This document shows, piece after piece, positions 1-12,655 of a DNA stretch of 64,000 bases. This DNA comes from Strix aluco (taxonomy: Eukaryota; Chordata; Aves; Strigiformes; Strigidae). The DNA is taken from assembly GCF_031877795.1 (NCBI RefSeq), contig NC_133971.1, forward strand, positions 85,584,446 to 85,648,445. Direction: 5' to 3'. A program made the translations under genes and the position numbers. The notes under the pieces are model-generated. The model saw only the letters and a program-made list of their open reading frames with translations. It searched no databases and had not been told where the DNA came from. How positions within the stretch are numbered: position 1 is the stretch's first letter; each line of letters opens with the position of its first letter.

Positions 1-3000
1 GGTGACCCCAAGGGGTGAAGTGGCAGCAGGAGGAAGTTTGCGTGCCCAATGGCAAGGGGGAGTGGGGATTATTTCCCTGGTGCTGAGCAGGCACATACCA
101 TCCCCAGGTGTTCCAGCACCTGGCATAGGGTGGCAGTTGGGCACCCCCTGAGTACCGTTAACAGGGACAAGCAATGACATCCCTAGCCTGAGCTCCTGGT
201 CAGAGCAGGATGTAACCAGCACGACATCAGATCTGCTGTGGCTTTATACTGCAAATGCCCAGGCCTGGAGATCCCTCGTCTGGGTACCTCCCTGGGGCTG
301 CACATCTCCCTTGCAGAAACTCTTCTTGCCAGACATCCTCAGCCTGCCAAGCTGCAGCCTGCAGCCCTCACCCCTTTTTATACCACCTGCCAGCAGCTCC
401 AGAATGGACCTCTTGAGTGTTGCCCGCAGCCAGGACCCCTGTTTTTCTCTGGGAAGCCCCATGTGCATCTCAGACACAAAGCAGCAGTGAAGTATGGTGC
501 CTAAAGCACGCAGCTGATGACCTGCACCCAGCTGCATAACCTGGAAGGTCCCTTTGCTCCTCAGTGCCTAGGTGCCCCCATGGTGGGGGTCACAATGCTG
601 CCCTCCTTTGAAAGGTGCTGGGGGACAGCTCATGGGAGAGAGGCAACAATGGAGCTGTGAGGATTGTGTGGGGTTTGGGAGGAAGACAGCAGCCCAGCCT
701 GACCCTACCCCCGTTGATTGTTAAAGCAGTATCAGATCCATCTTTTCTCAGTAGTGCTGTCATCCCCCACCTTTCCCATCAGACACCTGAATCCCCGCAG
801 ACAGCCCCAGGCCAGGGTGAGGCATTGGTGGGCACCAGGGCTCAGTCAGGGCACTGCAGTGACTTCAGCTGAATTGTGACTGTGAGCCCCCATCTGACCC
901 ATGCCATTCCCACAGTGCCGGGAGGGAACACTACCCCTACCCCCAAGAGACAGAGGGCTCCTCTGGCAGGAAACTCTCTGAGCCTGATTCATATCTCCAC
1001 TTTTACAGCCGTTTCGGTAGAACAGGTAAACCAAGCACATTGCTGGGAACAGGTTCCAGCAGGGGAAAGGTCCTGCAGCACCAGCTCATGCTCCCCCAGG
1101 GATGTTTCCTAGCACCAGCATGGCACTGTGGGGTACCAGGGTTCATCCCCTCCTTGAGACAGCTGTGGGGAAAGAGAGGCAGGGTTTGTCCTTGCTCTCC
1201 TCCATTGCCAACCATGGGGAGGATGTTAACTATGAAAACCCTAGGAGAAAACACTGCAGGAGCCAAGATGTCTTTGCAGCATGCAGAGGGCCGAGACTGT
1301 AAGAGAGAGAAAAGCCAGAGCCCTTTTGCAGCAGCCTGACAAAGAGATGCCTGCGTGGCACGCTGTTAAGAGGGGAAGTGACACCCAATGCTCCTCTCAC
1401 ACGCCTGCCCCTTGGGCTTTCTCCATCTCCTCTGTCAGCTGGGATGAGGCCATGAGTCACCACGGGGCACCCAGTCCAGCCCCAACGCCGCTCCACACCC
1501 CGTCAGCCTGGCCCAGCTCACCAGGGGCCCCCGAGCAACGTGACAGCTGAGTCCCACCAGCTTCCTCCAAGGGCCTTTTAAAATTCCCTACAATCTCTCC
1601 CTGGCAGGGCTCCAGATCTTTCTGGGCTCGTTTCTGCACTTGGGTCCTTTATTGCTTTACCTACATGGACTTGGATCAGGCATGCGTAGTGTGGGCCAGC
1701 CTGCCGGTGTGGGCAGCATGTGGGCAATGCAGGGGTAGCATCACCCCTACAGAGGCAAATCTTGCCCCATCAGCTTTGGGAGATGGTGTGCTTACTTTTC
1801 GAAGGTGATTTTGCGATTGCGAAACCTGCCCACACCAACAAAATAAGCATGTGCATGTGGACGTCACCCTTCCATGATGAAAACTATTAAATTAAATTAA
1901 AGCTGCAGCAGAAGCCTTGCTGGTGTCAGCTCCTCAGCCTGCTGGAGCTCAGCACTTGACAGCCTCTCCAGTGGGAGCAGCCAGCCTGGCAAACAGGCTG
2001 AGCGGCCCCAGCCTGCGGCCAGCTGGTCAGGGCACCGCTGGCAGCTCTGGGAGGGAGCTAACCCAACGATGAACTCACTGGCACCCAGTCACCTCACCAG
2101 CGCACCCTTCAAAGGGAAGGCCCGCAGGCAGCAGAGCTCATCACGGAAGGACGTCGTTCCACCCTGTGCTGCCCAGGACACCTCATCTTCCTGGGGAAAC
2201 ACCCTCCTTCCAGCTCTCCTGGCAGGCGAGCCTCTGGAAGGTGGCCAGCCATGGTGCAGAGCCCTACCTAATATGTTTAAACCTCCCTGTTGGTCTTCAC
2301 TGACCCTTGTGAAGTCCTTTGCAGGTCCCCAGGGTTTGCAGGGAGTGGATGAAGCCCACTCCTGGCAAGCCCTGGGTGGGCTGTCCCTCTGCGAGGCAGC
2401 AGTATGGCTCATGCAGTAACTTTTCCCCTCATCTTCATCCTCTCTGAGCCTCTGGAGGTTTTCCAGACACTCTCTGAGCCACCACTGTCTTCAGCCTGTG
2501 TTACTGTTCCCCATCATACGGCCACGGTTGAGGTTCTGCCCCGTGCCTGGGAGGAGCAGGAGCACCCTCACCCCACCCAGCCTGTTAAAAGGAGCTTTTA
2601 CGTCCTGCTCTTTAATCCTGTTTCTGGAACAAGGCCGTGTTTTAAAAATCAGGGGAGGTTGCTAAGGGACAGTGTGCTCAGCAGGGACATTGCTCGCAAA
2701 CCCTCAGCACTCAAAAACGAGAGGTAAATAACTTGGGATATTATTAATCCTTTGCTGCCCACACAATAAACAGAAATGTATTATTCTTGTCAAGGACAAA
2801 GGAGCCCATATTTCCCCGCAGCCGAGGAGCTGAACCAGCAAATCTTTTGGATTCAGCTCCACAGCGGGTTCAGCTGTGACTGAAGTTGTTCCAGTTCAGT
2901 TCCCGTTCATTAACCATTTGTTAACCCTGAACTCACTTCAGCCGGTTTAAGCTGGAAAACACAGCCTGTGGAAGTGGCCGTGTGATGGGGACTGAGCCAT

Positions 3001-4380
3001 TTCCAGCCCATCTTTGGTTTCCACGGCCTCTGCTCCTGTCCGTGTTGGGCACCATTGCTTCTCACCACCTAGGCAGAGCTGACACACAGGGCCAAAGGGC
3101 AGAAAAGCTAAATATTGCCCTGGGAGCATGTAGGAAACCTACACTGTGAGAGATGAGCATGGCTGCAGGGGAACTGAGCCTCCTGGGCTCTTCCTCCCTG
3201 AAACTGGCACCTGCACACGCGCAGTACAAGGCGGCGGCTCCTAAACCAACAGGAGCACCAGAAGATCATGCGTTCCCATCATCACGCTCAGAAATTAAAA
3301 TGCTCCATACGTTAAATACCCTTTAATGACCCACAACCTGAATCTGGGGACAGCCATGGGATATTTAGCAAAAAATCTACCATAACAGGCTGAGGGCCCA
3401 GGAAGAGATGAGGTCCTGTGGCAGCAGCTGCTCCACGGCCACGTAGCAGCACATCGAGCTGCCATTTCTCCCGGCAGAAAAGCACGTGTAGGGCAGGGGC
3501 GTGAAAGGACTGGCCGTCCTGCTGCCCCCTGCACTCAGCTATTCCCAGAGAACACCTGGTGCAGCTTTGTCCATGACAGCGCCTCCAAAAATAATGTCCC
3601 CGCACAGGCAGCGAGGCAAGGGGGGTGTGGGGGCTTGGCAGCCGGGGCTCTGCCGGTTCACATCCAGCTCACTATATGCTAGTGCTGTCAGAAGACGAGA
3701 TCTTAGTTATATTTATCATTTGACGGTACTGGTCCCCACTATTTTTAGAGCAGCATTGCAGCTGCAGCTCGCTGAGGAGCGAGGTGAGTTGGCCGGGCAG
3801 CTGGTCTTTACCGAGCTTCACACAAAATTGCTCAAGTCAAAGCGTCTCCTCCCTGACCCCAAACAGCCCATGGTCAGGCTGGTGAGCTCCAGGCTGCTGT
3901 CCCTTGGGGCAGTGGGTCCTGCCCAGGTCCCTGCTGGTGGGTGGCAGAGCCCCGGTGCCCCACGGCTGCTCGGTGCTGGAGTATTTCTGAGCAGCCATTT
4001 CCCGGGGGCAGCTTCCCCCGCGGGTCCTGCACCCACGGGCTGCTCTGGCACTGCTGTTTCCCAGCCCGGCTGCGCGGGCTGGGCCTGAGGGGCACCGGCA
4101 CCACCTTGGGGGTGGGGAACACCCGGGTGGTCCCACTCGGGACATATCCGTGGGGTGGGGGTCCCACCTTGGGGAGGCCTGTGGGGCTGCGGGGGCCGTG
4201 CCTGTGGGGCTGGGACACGTCGCACACATGGTGCTGGGGGGTGGGTGTCTGTGGGGCTGGGATGTGCCGTGGCCGTGGGTGTGTCCGTGGGGTGGGACAC
4301 GCTGTGCCCACAGAGCGCGGGGCGCTGGGGGGGTGGGTCTGTGGGGTGGGGCCGTGTCCGGGCCCAGCGCCCCCCCCGGG
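1..4380. other. Non-coding left flank
   Basis: I see no gene here. Open frames are short, unrelated to any family I know, and show no linked splice structure. The content is ordinary mixed-composition DNA with an AT-rich patch near 2,720-2,800 that includes an AATAAA at 2,765-2,770; that could be a poly(A) signal of an unseen + strand transcript but is equally likely by chance. Towards the right end (about 4,140-4,380) the sequence turns G-rich, with loosely repeated TGTGGGGCTGGGA-like blocks, as it enters the CpG-rich promoter. Confidence 0.6.
3425..3803. promoter_or_regulatory. Possible enhancer: MEF2 site with E-box cluster
   Basis: An exact MEF2 consensus (CTATTTTTAG, 3,739-3,748) sits among three CAGCTG E-boxes (3,425-3,430, 3,759-3,764 and 3,798-3,803), 0.6-1 kb upstream of the CpG promoter. 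MEF2 plus CAGCTG is the classic grammar of muscle and some neuronal enhancers. Each motif alone is common by chance, so the call rests only on clustering and position. Confidence 0.25.
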
Positions 4381-4776
4381 CAGAGGTTAAGGGTCAGCCT
4401 GGCGGCGGGGCAGCGGCAGCGGGCCAGGGAGATGGCAGCCCCCACCCCAGCGCTGAGTCAGGCCCCGCCCCCGCCGCCGGCGGCCAATGAGGAGCCGCCT
4501 CGCCTGGGACCGCCCCTTCCCCGCTGTCATCACACACCCGCACGTGGAGGGGGCGGAGCGGAGGCGGGATCTCGGCGCCGCGCGTCACACCCTCTCCGCC
4601 CGCCCATTGGCCGTGCGGCCCCACCGCACGCCTCGCCCCGCGCCGTGCCCCGCCCAGCGCACCAATCAGCGCGGGGGAGGCGGGCTGGGGGGCGTGTCCC
4701 CGCCGGCACCCGGAAGGAGCGGACGGAGCCGCGCAGCAGTTGGGGCCGCGGCGGCGGCAGCAGCGGAGGGGGCGCT
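4380..4776 (+). promoter_or_regulatory. CpG-island promoter with CCAAT, GC-box, AP-1 and ETS sites
   Basis: This TATA-less, CpG-dense block has the make-up of a housekeeping promoter. Visible sites are an AP-1 heptamer TGAGTCA (4,454-4,460), CCAAT boxes at 4,484-4,488 and 4,662-4,666, an inverted one (ATTGG) at 4,606-4,610, several GC boxes (for example near 4,463, 4,511 and 4,549), and an ETS site CCGGAAG at 4,710-4,716, close to where transcription probably begins. A GCGCTG/GTGGGT donor at 4,776/4,777 could end a non-coding first exon. Composition flips from C-rich to G-rich on the + strand near 4,740, which favours rightward transcription. The nearest + strand coding gene is ATOSB, 34 kb away, so this may be its distal promoter; a lncRNA or a leftward partner gene outside the window are alternatives. 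The island itself is clear, its target is not. Confidence 0.65.
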
Positions 4777-5300
4777 GGTGGGTCCGGCGGGGCCGCGGCG
4801 GGCAGGGCCTGGGGGGGACGGACGGAGCAGAGCCGGGCACGGCCGAGGGGGGGACGGGCTGCTTGTCCGGCGTGGGAGGGGTTAATGCGCCCCGTCCCCG
4901 CCGCCCCCTCCCCGTTCCAGAAGGTTCGGGGGGGTTGTGGGACTGGGGGTCCTGACTGGAGGAGGAGGGGGGGCCGCGGCCGGGATTGGGGGGGGGGGGC
5001 TGTGACCGGAATGGGGGGCCGTGAACTGGGGGGGGCGTGAGTGGAGGGGCTGTAGCCGGGAGTGCTGGGGCCGGCGCGGGGGGGCTGGGAGCGGGGGAAG
5101 CTGTGGCAGGAGGTGCCGGGGGGGGGCAGCCTGCGGTAGGCGGCGGCGTGACCGCAGCGCGGCTTGTCGGGGGCGGGGGAGCTGTGACAGGGACGCTGTG
5201 TCCCCTCTGCCGGGGGCGTCGGTGGCCGGGGGAGGACTGTTGCTTCGGGGGGGCTGTGGTGGGGAAGTCTGTCAGAGGTGGGGTTGGGGGTGGGGGGTGA
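4777..5300 (+). other. G-rich, GC-skewed stretch downstream of the CpG promoter
   Basis: The + strand carries repeated runs of 4-10 G with few C runs, interspersed with GGGGCTGTGA-like blocks. It is the expected form of the start of a first intron after a CpG promoter and could form G-quadruplexes or R-loops. Long open frames here on both strands reflect GC content, not genes. Confidence 0.55.
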
Positions 5301-8300
5301 CACACAGCGGGGCTGTTCACAGCCCCGCTGCCCAGGAGGGGTGTGCTCTGGCTGTGGCGGTGCAGACTGTGTTTGGGGGGTGCCCCCCATCCCGGCTGCC
5401 AGCCCCCCGCCAAGGCCCCCGGCAGCTCAGGGAGGATGTGCTCCCCCACCAAGGCCACGTCCTCTCTGCCGTGACATGGGCAGGGAGAGTCTGCCCACGG
5501 CTCTGTCGACAGGATGGGGCCTCCTCCTCCTCCTCTTCCTCCCGGGCATCAGCTCAAACCCAGCCCCGGCTGGGACTTGCTGACTGTTCTCGTCCCCCGG
5601 GACAGCCCGTGTCCGAGGGATCCGTGGCAGTGGGGCCATGCCGGAGGCCCGCAGCGTGGCCCCGGCCACTCAGCCCACCGAGGCGGGGAGCGGGAGATGC
5701 GGCTCATCCAGCACCTCTTTGACCGACACCTGCCCCGTGGGTAGATCACACCCTTCAGCGTGGGGCTGCAAAAACAGGCGCTGGAGCGGATGTGAACCCC
5801 AGCATCCGCGGCGGGAGGCCTGCTGCCCTCTGGTGACAGCCGCCGCGGGCGGAAGGACCCATCCTGGGGGACGCTTACCCACCCAAAATCAGCAGCTACA
5901 GACCTGGTGGGGTTTTCCAGCATTTTGCTGTGGCCAAGGCGCTCAGTTTCTATAAAAATCACACAGGCAGTGAGCAGTGTACTCTTGGCAGTCCCAGATG
6001 TTATGTTTAGAAAGCTGCTGTGCATTAGGGAAGACAGAGGGAGGGCTGCGTGATGGGAGCTGGGGTGGTGGGCTTGTTTGCAACCCACCCGTGAGTGTGA
6101 TCCATCAGGTGACATGTACGAGGGACATAGATTTATCTCTGGGGTTTCCAGACTACTTTTTTATTTTTTAAGGAAGGAACATGGAGTTTGCAGCTGCCGT
6201 GGGAAGTGTATGATAGAGGAATGTCGTGCTGCGTCTTAGGGTATTTTAAAAGTCACTTCCACTCAGTGCCTTTTAAAAAAGCATTGCACAAGCAAAGGTC
6301 TCCTTATGGACCCGTCCTCTGCCTGAACTGTGTTTGTTAGCCTCAGCAAAGAGGGGAGGTTGGGACCTTGTGGAGAGTGTAGCAGGATTGAACCCTGACA
6401 CAAAGGAGAGTCTTGACAAACTTGGTAACGTGCAGAAGGTGAACAAGGTCTGGCAGGTGGAACAGGAGAAAACTCCTAATGTGAAAGTACTAGACTTTTG
6501 GCTGGGCTCTGCTTTAGAAGGGGGATGAGGACCGTGAGAATTAAGTCATCCTGTAAAGCCTTGTCAGCAGCAATTCACGTTGTGCGGGTCTCGGCGTGAG
6601 CAAGAGGCAGGGCCCTGGCAGGGACTACATGTCCCAGCATGCAGCTCCCTCTGCGCAGCCCAGTCACCCGTTTGGGCATCTCTGCAGCCTCCTGGCAGCT
6701 CTGCCTGTGCTGAGGGCAGGGCAGAGGTGGGAGCTTGGGTGGGCAGGGAGGTTTGTACAGGGTTTGGATCGGAGTGGGACACTGCTGCCATGGTGTCTCT
6801 TGCAGAGGAGATGGCACCAGCTTTCGCCTCATCTGCAGCAGCTGCTCCCATAATGTTTTGCAGGGTTCCTGCTGTCTGTCATGGGGCCTGAATGCTTGGA
6901 GTAGCCAGGATGTGTGGGGACAGCAGAGTCCTCCGGTTGCCCCAGCCATAGAGCTGCAGTCCTTGGGGAGCTGGGCTTGCAGAGCAAGGTCCGGCCTCCA
7001 AGTGGGGCAAGGCTGGGGCTGTTTCAGCTCTGCCACTCATCTTGTTTCTGTTCCCTGCATGAGAGATTGCTTACCCACCGCTGGAAGGAAAGCTGGTGGG
7101 GTCACCCTGCACTGCCTTTGGGGACCCTGGTATTTGAGGCACAGCTTGCTGAGGGGCTCCCCTGCTGCCCTGCCTTTGCAGCAAGCTGGGCAGAGAAGCT
7201 CTCAATTCTCTGTTCTTTGCATCTGCCCTCTGCAGAAATGACTTTAGGGAATAACATTTTAACAATAACCATTTTAATTTTACTGGTAGTGTTGCTGTTT
7301 TGCTCCTGGAAGCTTCCTCCAAGGCACATGAAGCCCCCATACACCCTCCCTCTGCTGTGGTTCTGAGCTTTCCCAGCCCCCATTCCCTTGCCAGTTTCAG
7401 GTCTTCTGAGCATGCGGAGCAGGAGGAGGAAAGGAAGTTCCCTCCCTGGGTTCAAGGGACCTCTGAGGGCAGGGAAGCACATCTGCGCCACTGTTTTTTT
7501 TCCTTGCTGTCTGCTGCCAGCTGCTTGCCCTGGCCTGTTTCTGCACAGCCACACTGAGTAGCAGAGGGCAGAGACGCCCCAACCTTCCCCACTGCTTCTG
7601 GGTCTGAGGGTGGTTCAAGGGCATAGTTACTGATCTGACTCTTGAAAGTCAATGACTCTTGACTCTTCCTGAGGCCTTTACCTGCCCTTGCTGCTCTGGG
7701 CCTGCCCACGCTTGTCCCCTTCTAGATTTGATAGGCACCATCGTGTGCTGTGTGGAAATGCACAGTGCCTGTGGCCAGGACTCTCCCTGGGTGCTGAACA
7801 AGAAAACGTGTCATTCGTAGGTATGCAACCACAGATGTGAAGGGAAAAAGTGAAGCTATATTGGTTAGAAAAGTGGTGTCTTCAGCACACTGTCACTGGA
7901 GCTGTTATCAAACTATCAGAGGCTTCCATGACTGAAGGAATTAATGAGTCAGGTTTGAGGCAGGACAGGTGTGAAGGGCAACACAGGAGAAATCCCAAAG
8001 GGAGAGATTTGTACCTTAACAGATGGCTTGTGGAGGGTGCTGTTGCGGGTTACTTGGCAGTGAGAGTCTTCTGTGGGAGGGTTTTGCCTGATGTCTCTCC
8101 ACATGGCATCACTCTGAGGGACACCCTTTCTCCAGCAAGTTGTGTGGGTCCCTGTGTCCTGGTAATGCCATCATGTGTTTCTGGTCCTTCCTTCTGTTTG
8201 CAGTGCCTGGCAGCTCTGTTCCCTGGAGCCTGTTTTCTGACCAGCTCTCTTTCTTTGTTTTTCCGTTTTGCTTTTGCTCATGAGCAAGTGAGCCAGGTGA

Positions 8301-11300
8301 ATATAACCTCTAGAGAACTTGGTCTCACAAAGTTTGAGGTTTGCTTTAAAAATGATTTTCTTTGGCTGGGAAGAGTCTGTGCAAATCTTCATCCTCACTT
8401 TGCCTTTGCTCCTCTTTCATAGTCTCCCTTGCCCGGCCTTGTGAATACCCAGCTGCCAATTAACATGTTTTCCCCCTGTTTCTGTCAGTGTCTTCAGCTG
8501 GTTGTGAATCCTGAATGAAGAGCAGCTGAGCTCACATGCTCTGCATTTCAGAGAGCTTTTTCAGGACTGGCCAGTGGTTTGCAGTCATCCTCGCCTGTGT
8601 TGTGGCCTGGACAACCCCCCAGCTAAGCAGCCTGATGGTAGAACAATACTTGGATGGGAAGCCTTCAAAGGAGTCCTGTGTGCTGCAAAAAGCGCAGTTA
8701 GTGATTCAGCTGGAAGTGCTTTTTAGCAACAAATCCATGTCCCGGGCCAGGGCTGATGTCAACTCTGTGATTCTTCTCGTTGGAAGTGAAAAACAATGCA
8801 AAACCCTTTATGCAAGAGTTGAGGTGATAATCCAGATCTCCTGGCCTCAGTCCATTTGGGGTAATTGCATTCTTCCTGGGGGGTGTTTTCAACCCATCCC
8901 TGTCAGATACATTGCCATCGCTTCCTGTGCTGCCGCAGTATGTGGGTGGCAGGACTTCAGCCATGTCCAAAGCAATTCTTGTCACTGCTCAGACTTAGAG
9001 CTTTCTCTGCAAGGTAGTGCGGTAGAGCAGAAAATTGGTGGAGGGTTTTAAATATATGTATTTACATATACACATGCTACACTTACTGGGTCTTGTTCTG
9101 CTTGTAAGCTCTCTGAAAACATAGCCCTGGTGACTAGCTGGTGCAGCCTCCAGGTCGGACGTCTCCTGGATGCAGGTTGACCTGCTAGCTGTGTAGGTGC
9201 AGGTGACATTAAGCACAAACTTTCTGGATGCCTTCATCACTGTTTTAAGGGCTGGTGCACCAGTAAGCTAGTGTGGCAGTGCCTCCCCGCATCATGATGT
9301 AAAGGCTGTGTTTCTGGGGGACCAGCAGTGTGGCTGCCTGCAGTGCTCTGCTCACTAGTGCTGTGGCTCTGGTCACAGCTGGGTTGTGCTGCTGGTGGTG
9401 CCACAGGGTGGGTGCCCATGCGGGAAGGGCAGCCTGGGGAGCAGGGACTGCCCCTAAGCAGCTTTTGCTCATTGTGCCTGTGGCCAGGGGAATAACAGAC
9501 CTGGTTTCGGGGAGGCTGATATCGTCCTGGTTTTCAGGACCTGCTGGGCATGGGGACCTAGCCCCCACACACTGCGATCTCCGGTAGTCTGTAATTACAG
9601 CACTGGGAGCCTGGGGAGGAGTCTTAAACAATGTCTTTGTGACGGTGTTGGCAGGCCTCTCGGAGATTTCTATTAAGTTGTCGTTTTTCCCCTTTCCTGT
9701 AGCCTGGGAAACGCTGCGGCATTGGACTAGGCTTGGTCTGTTTGGGTTGTTGGGAGCAGTGTCTCTGCAGCAGTGGATTTGGCCCTCCCTGCCCTGGCTC
9801 CACGTCCTCATGGGGTGGTTTAGCAGGTGGCCTGTGGGGACCGCAGCCAGAGCCTGTTCTTGCAGATAAACCGTATGTCAGTGCATCTACTTGAGCACTG
9901 ACAAAGTCTGTGTGGTGGAGCAACATACAGCTGCGGGGGTGGAGAACAAAGTTAAGGGCACAGAAAGGCCTTTACTTGCCACTAAAATCTGGGGAAGGAG
10001 AATGGTGGCAGCGACCTTAGCAGAATCTCTCCGGGGAGCCAACCGTGCACCCACCTGGAGTCATGTAGGGAACTGGGGTGATAACTGGAACCCCGGGAGG
10101 GAGTCAGGGCTGCAACTGGAGGGGCAGCCTCAGCACTGCTAAAAGATAGGGCAGGATCTTCGAGGTGCTGGAGTACTCGGGGTCTGTTGCTTCTGTTCAT
10201 AGGCCACTAACTTGCTTGGCTTGGATGAGCAATTACTGTTCACCCCGTGTTCAGAAGGTCTTCTTGTGTGGGCAGGATATTTCCTAGCTGAGCTGAACAT
10301 GTGTCTGTGCACTTGTCTTTCCAGGTGACCCAAGACAGCTGGAACAAGCGACCCCAAGACCACACTGTGGGTGCTGACAGCTGAGAGCTGCCTTTCCCGT
10401 CTGCTTCAGCCCTACACCAAGGTTAGCACCCATTCAGTCATCACTGGGCCGCCCCTTGGCCCCAAGGGACAGCTCTGTAGAATAGGTGTCACCCAGTGAG
10501 GTTCTCCCACAGCCCAGGCTTGCTGAGTGCTCCTGCCTCCCACCTGGCTGGCAGTGTGGTGAAGGGAGCCTGAATGTGTGCAACTGGTGCTGTTGCGACT
10601 GTTGAACCCTGCACATGGTTGTCAGGAGCTCAGGGGCAGTGTGTTTTAAGTCTTTGGGACCTTACAGTCTGTGCTGCTTGCTGCACTTGCCCTTCTGTGT
10701 ACCAGCAGTATTGAATGGGAGCATTTCCCAGCTGCTGCTCTGTGCTGCTTGCTGTCCTTCACCTGAACAAACAGAGCTGAGACCTCACCCAGAGCTCGTG
10801 GCAGACATGATCCTGCTTTCTGACAGAACCAGTTGAGCTCTGCCTACGTTTTCCCAGAATTTTGTAGCTCGAGGAGGCCCTTGACCATGGTGTATGAGGC
10901 TTAAAATGACAGTGAAGTGTTTCAGGAGGACTGATAGTCTTTGTATTGCCACTGTCAAGAAATGCAAAGGTCAGGCCATCTCTGCTCTGAGGTAACCAGC
11001 CTGGTTCCTGTTGGCCAGCTCCCCGCCCCATCCCTGTGCTTGAATGTTTGTGTGCCTGCCTGGGATCTAGCAGTGCCAGCCCACCTGCACCGTGTGCCCT
11101 TGCTGGGAAGGGAGCCCTCATCAGCACTGTGCCTCTGTGGAGGGCAGGCAGAGCCCTTTTCTCATCCCAGAGCTCAGGTGCTATTTGGCCAGGAGAAGTT
11201 ATATACAGAAGCTGCTGTTTAGGCCGCGTGGCTGCCCAGGCTGTGTGGCTCTTCCTCTGAAGTGTCTGCCAGGGAAGTTTGGGGCCAGTCCAGAGACAGC

Positions 11301-12651
11301 TAGAGTCTGGGCCTCAGGCCATCTCATCCTTCAGCCTGATGCTGTACCCACAGCCAGTGAGGCAAGGGTAGATTTACCTGGGAAGTCAAAAGGAAGGAAG
11401 GAAAATATCCTTCCCTCATCTCAGTGCTGTGTGCTGTGGACTTGCAACCATACAATGTAGTGGCAGCTGAGCAGCCCCTTTATCCAGCTGACTTGTGGCA
11501 ATTACTAATACCTGCTCCATGCTGGGATCTTAAATCTTAGTGATGGAAGAGACATGTTATATGGTTAAGACCAGAGAAAAGGTTTGCCCTTGCTTCTGCT
11601 GGAACTGCTTACAGACCCCAGTCCACCAAGCTCACAGAATCCTCTCAGGGCTCTCTTGCCCTTTGGCAAGAGGCATTTTAACACAAGGCTCACCATGTTG
11701 GATCCACCTTTCTTCCCTCACAGTTGCTGACCAAATAGCTTGATACCTCCAGGGACAGAAAATCTCCCATATATGTGTAATGCAGCAGCTTCTCCCATTA
11801 CTTGATCATAGCATGAACCTCTTCTCTCTCGTCTGGATATTGCCTAACCCAAGTGATATCAATGAACTTACATCCAGGCTGAATTAACCATGTTGGTTCA
11901 GTTTAGTGAAGCTGGTAGTAATCTGGAAGCCAGTACAGCTTGCAGACCCTTGGACAGACTTGCAGTGCCTCTGTCAGGAATGGGATGGAATGCTTTGCTG
12001 GCAAACTCAAAGACTGGGCAAAGTGGAGAAACAGAAAGTTTTCAACAGAAAGTGGTCAGCCTAATGTCCTTCAGCCTGCTTGTAGTGTGTGTGGGCTACC
12101 ATTCCCCCTTGGTCTGACCAGCTGATCTAGGAGTAGGTGGTCTTTCCACTTGAAACACCAAGAAAATGCTGCCCCCCTTCCTTCAGAGATGGGGCCCTGG
12201 GTTCCTTGTGAGTGTTGGCACTGGAGTTATGTGAGGAATCCCCTCTTTGCCCTACCATCTCTGTTGTGAGTAGGTCGGGCATTCAAAGATCCTGTTCATG
12301 GGAGTGTTGGGACAGCTGGATCCTTGTTCGGTTCTCGCTGCTCCCAAGAATGGAGCAGAGAATCATCTGCTGAGGCTAATTTTAGGTCTCCAAACATTGC
12401 CGGTGTCCCTCTGAACTCCTATTTGTGTGCGATGCTGTGGCTCCTTGCTGAGAGCTATGTGACAGTCCTGTATCCTTGTGTGTGAAGGTTTTGCTGGAGC
12501 ATAGCGTCCCAGGGATTGGGAAGAACTTTGAATTCCTCACTTACCTAAAGTGTCTAAGCCATATCAGATGTATGTGTGACCCTTTTTTTTAGCCCTAACA
12601 CGAAGCACCCTTTGGACCTTGCTTTGTGGGTGCTCATGCATTGTGTGTTGG
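5301..12651. other. Non-coding stretch, probably intronic or intergenic
   Basis: No recognisable coding exon. Open frames here, including a 190-codon one at 7,850-8,422 and a 171-codon one at 8,536-9,051, resemble no family I know and lack consistent splice boundaries. The only specific element noted is the ZNF143-like site near 6.63 kb. If the 4.7 kb promoter serves ATOSB, this is part of a very long first intron. Confidence 0.5.
6624..6643 (+). promoter_or_regulatory. ZNF143/SBS-like motif
   Basis: The 20 bases beginning ACTACATGTCCC and ending AGCATGCA match the long ZNF143 (STAF) element, whose consensus is about ACTACAANTCCCAGNATGC, at nearly all fixed positions. ZNF143 sites mark promoters and CTCF-associated loop anchors. 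There is no CpG island around it, so a distal or insulator role, or an old alternative promoter, is more likely than an active housekeeping start. Confidence 0.45.
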
Positions 12652-12655
12652 GAAG

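Noticed and set aside
2765-2770. AATAAA as the 3' end of an unseen gene
   Set aside because: No upstream coding exon or other 3'-end signal supports it, and it sits in an AT-rich patch.
4150-5722. Long open frames on both strands (up to 354 codons) in the CpG island
   Set aside because: Pro/Gly/Arg-rich translations in overlapping frames are what extreme GC content produces; no domain is recognisable.
7850-8422. 190-codon + strand open frame
   Set aside because: The composition is unremarkable, no homologous family is recognised, and no linked exon or promoter is seen.
11530-11880. Possible ancient LINE relic
   Set aside because: It has a few CR1-like words (TCACAGAATCC) but no ordered series of diagnostic blocks.
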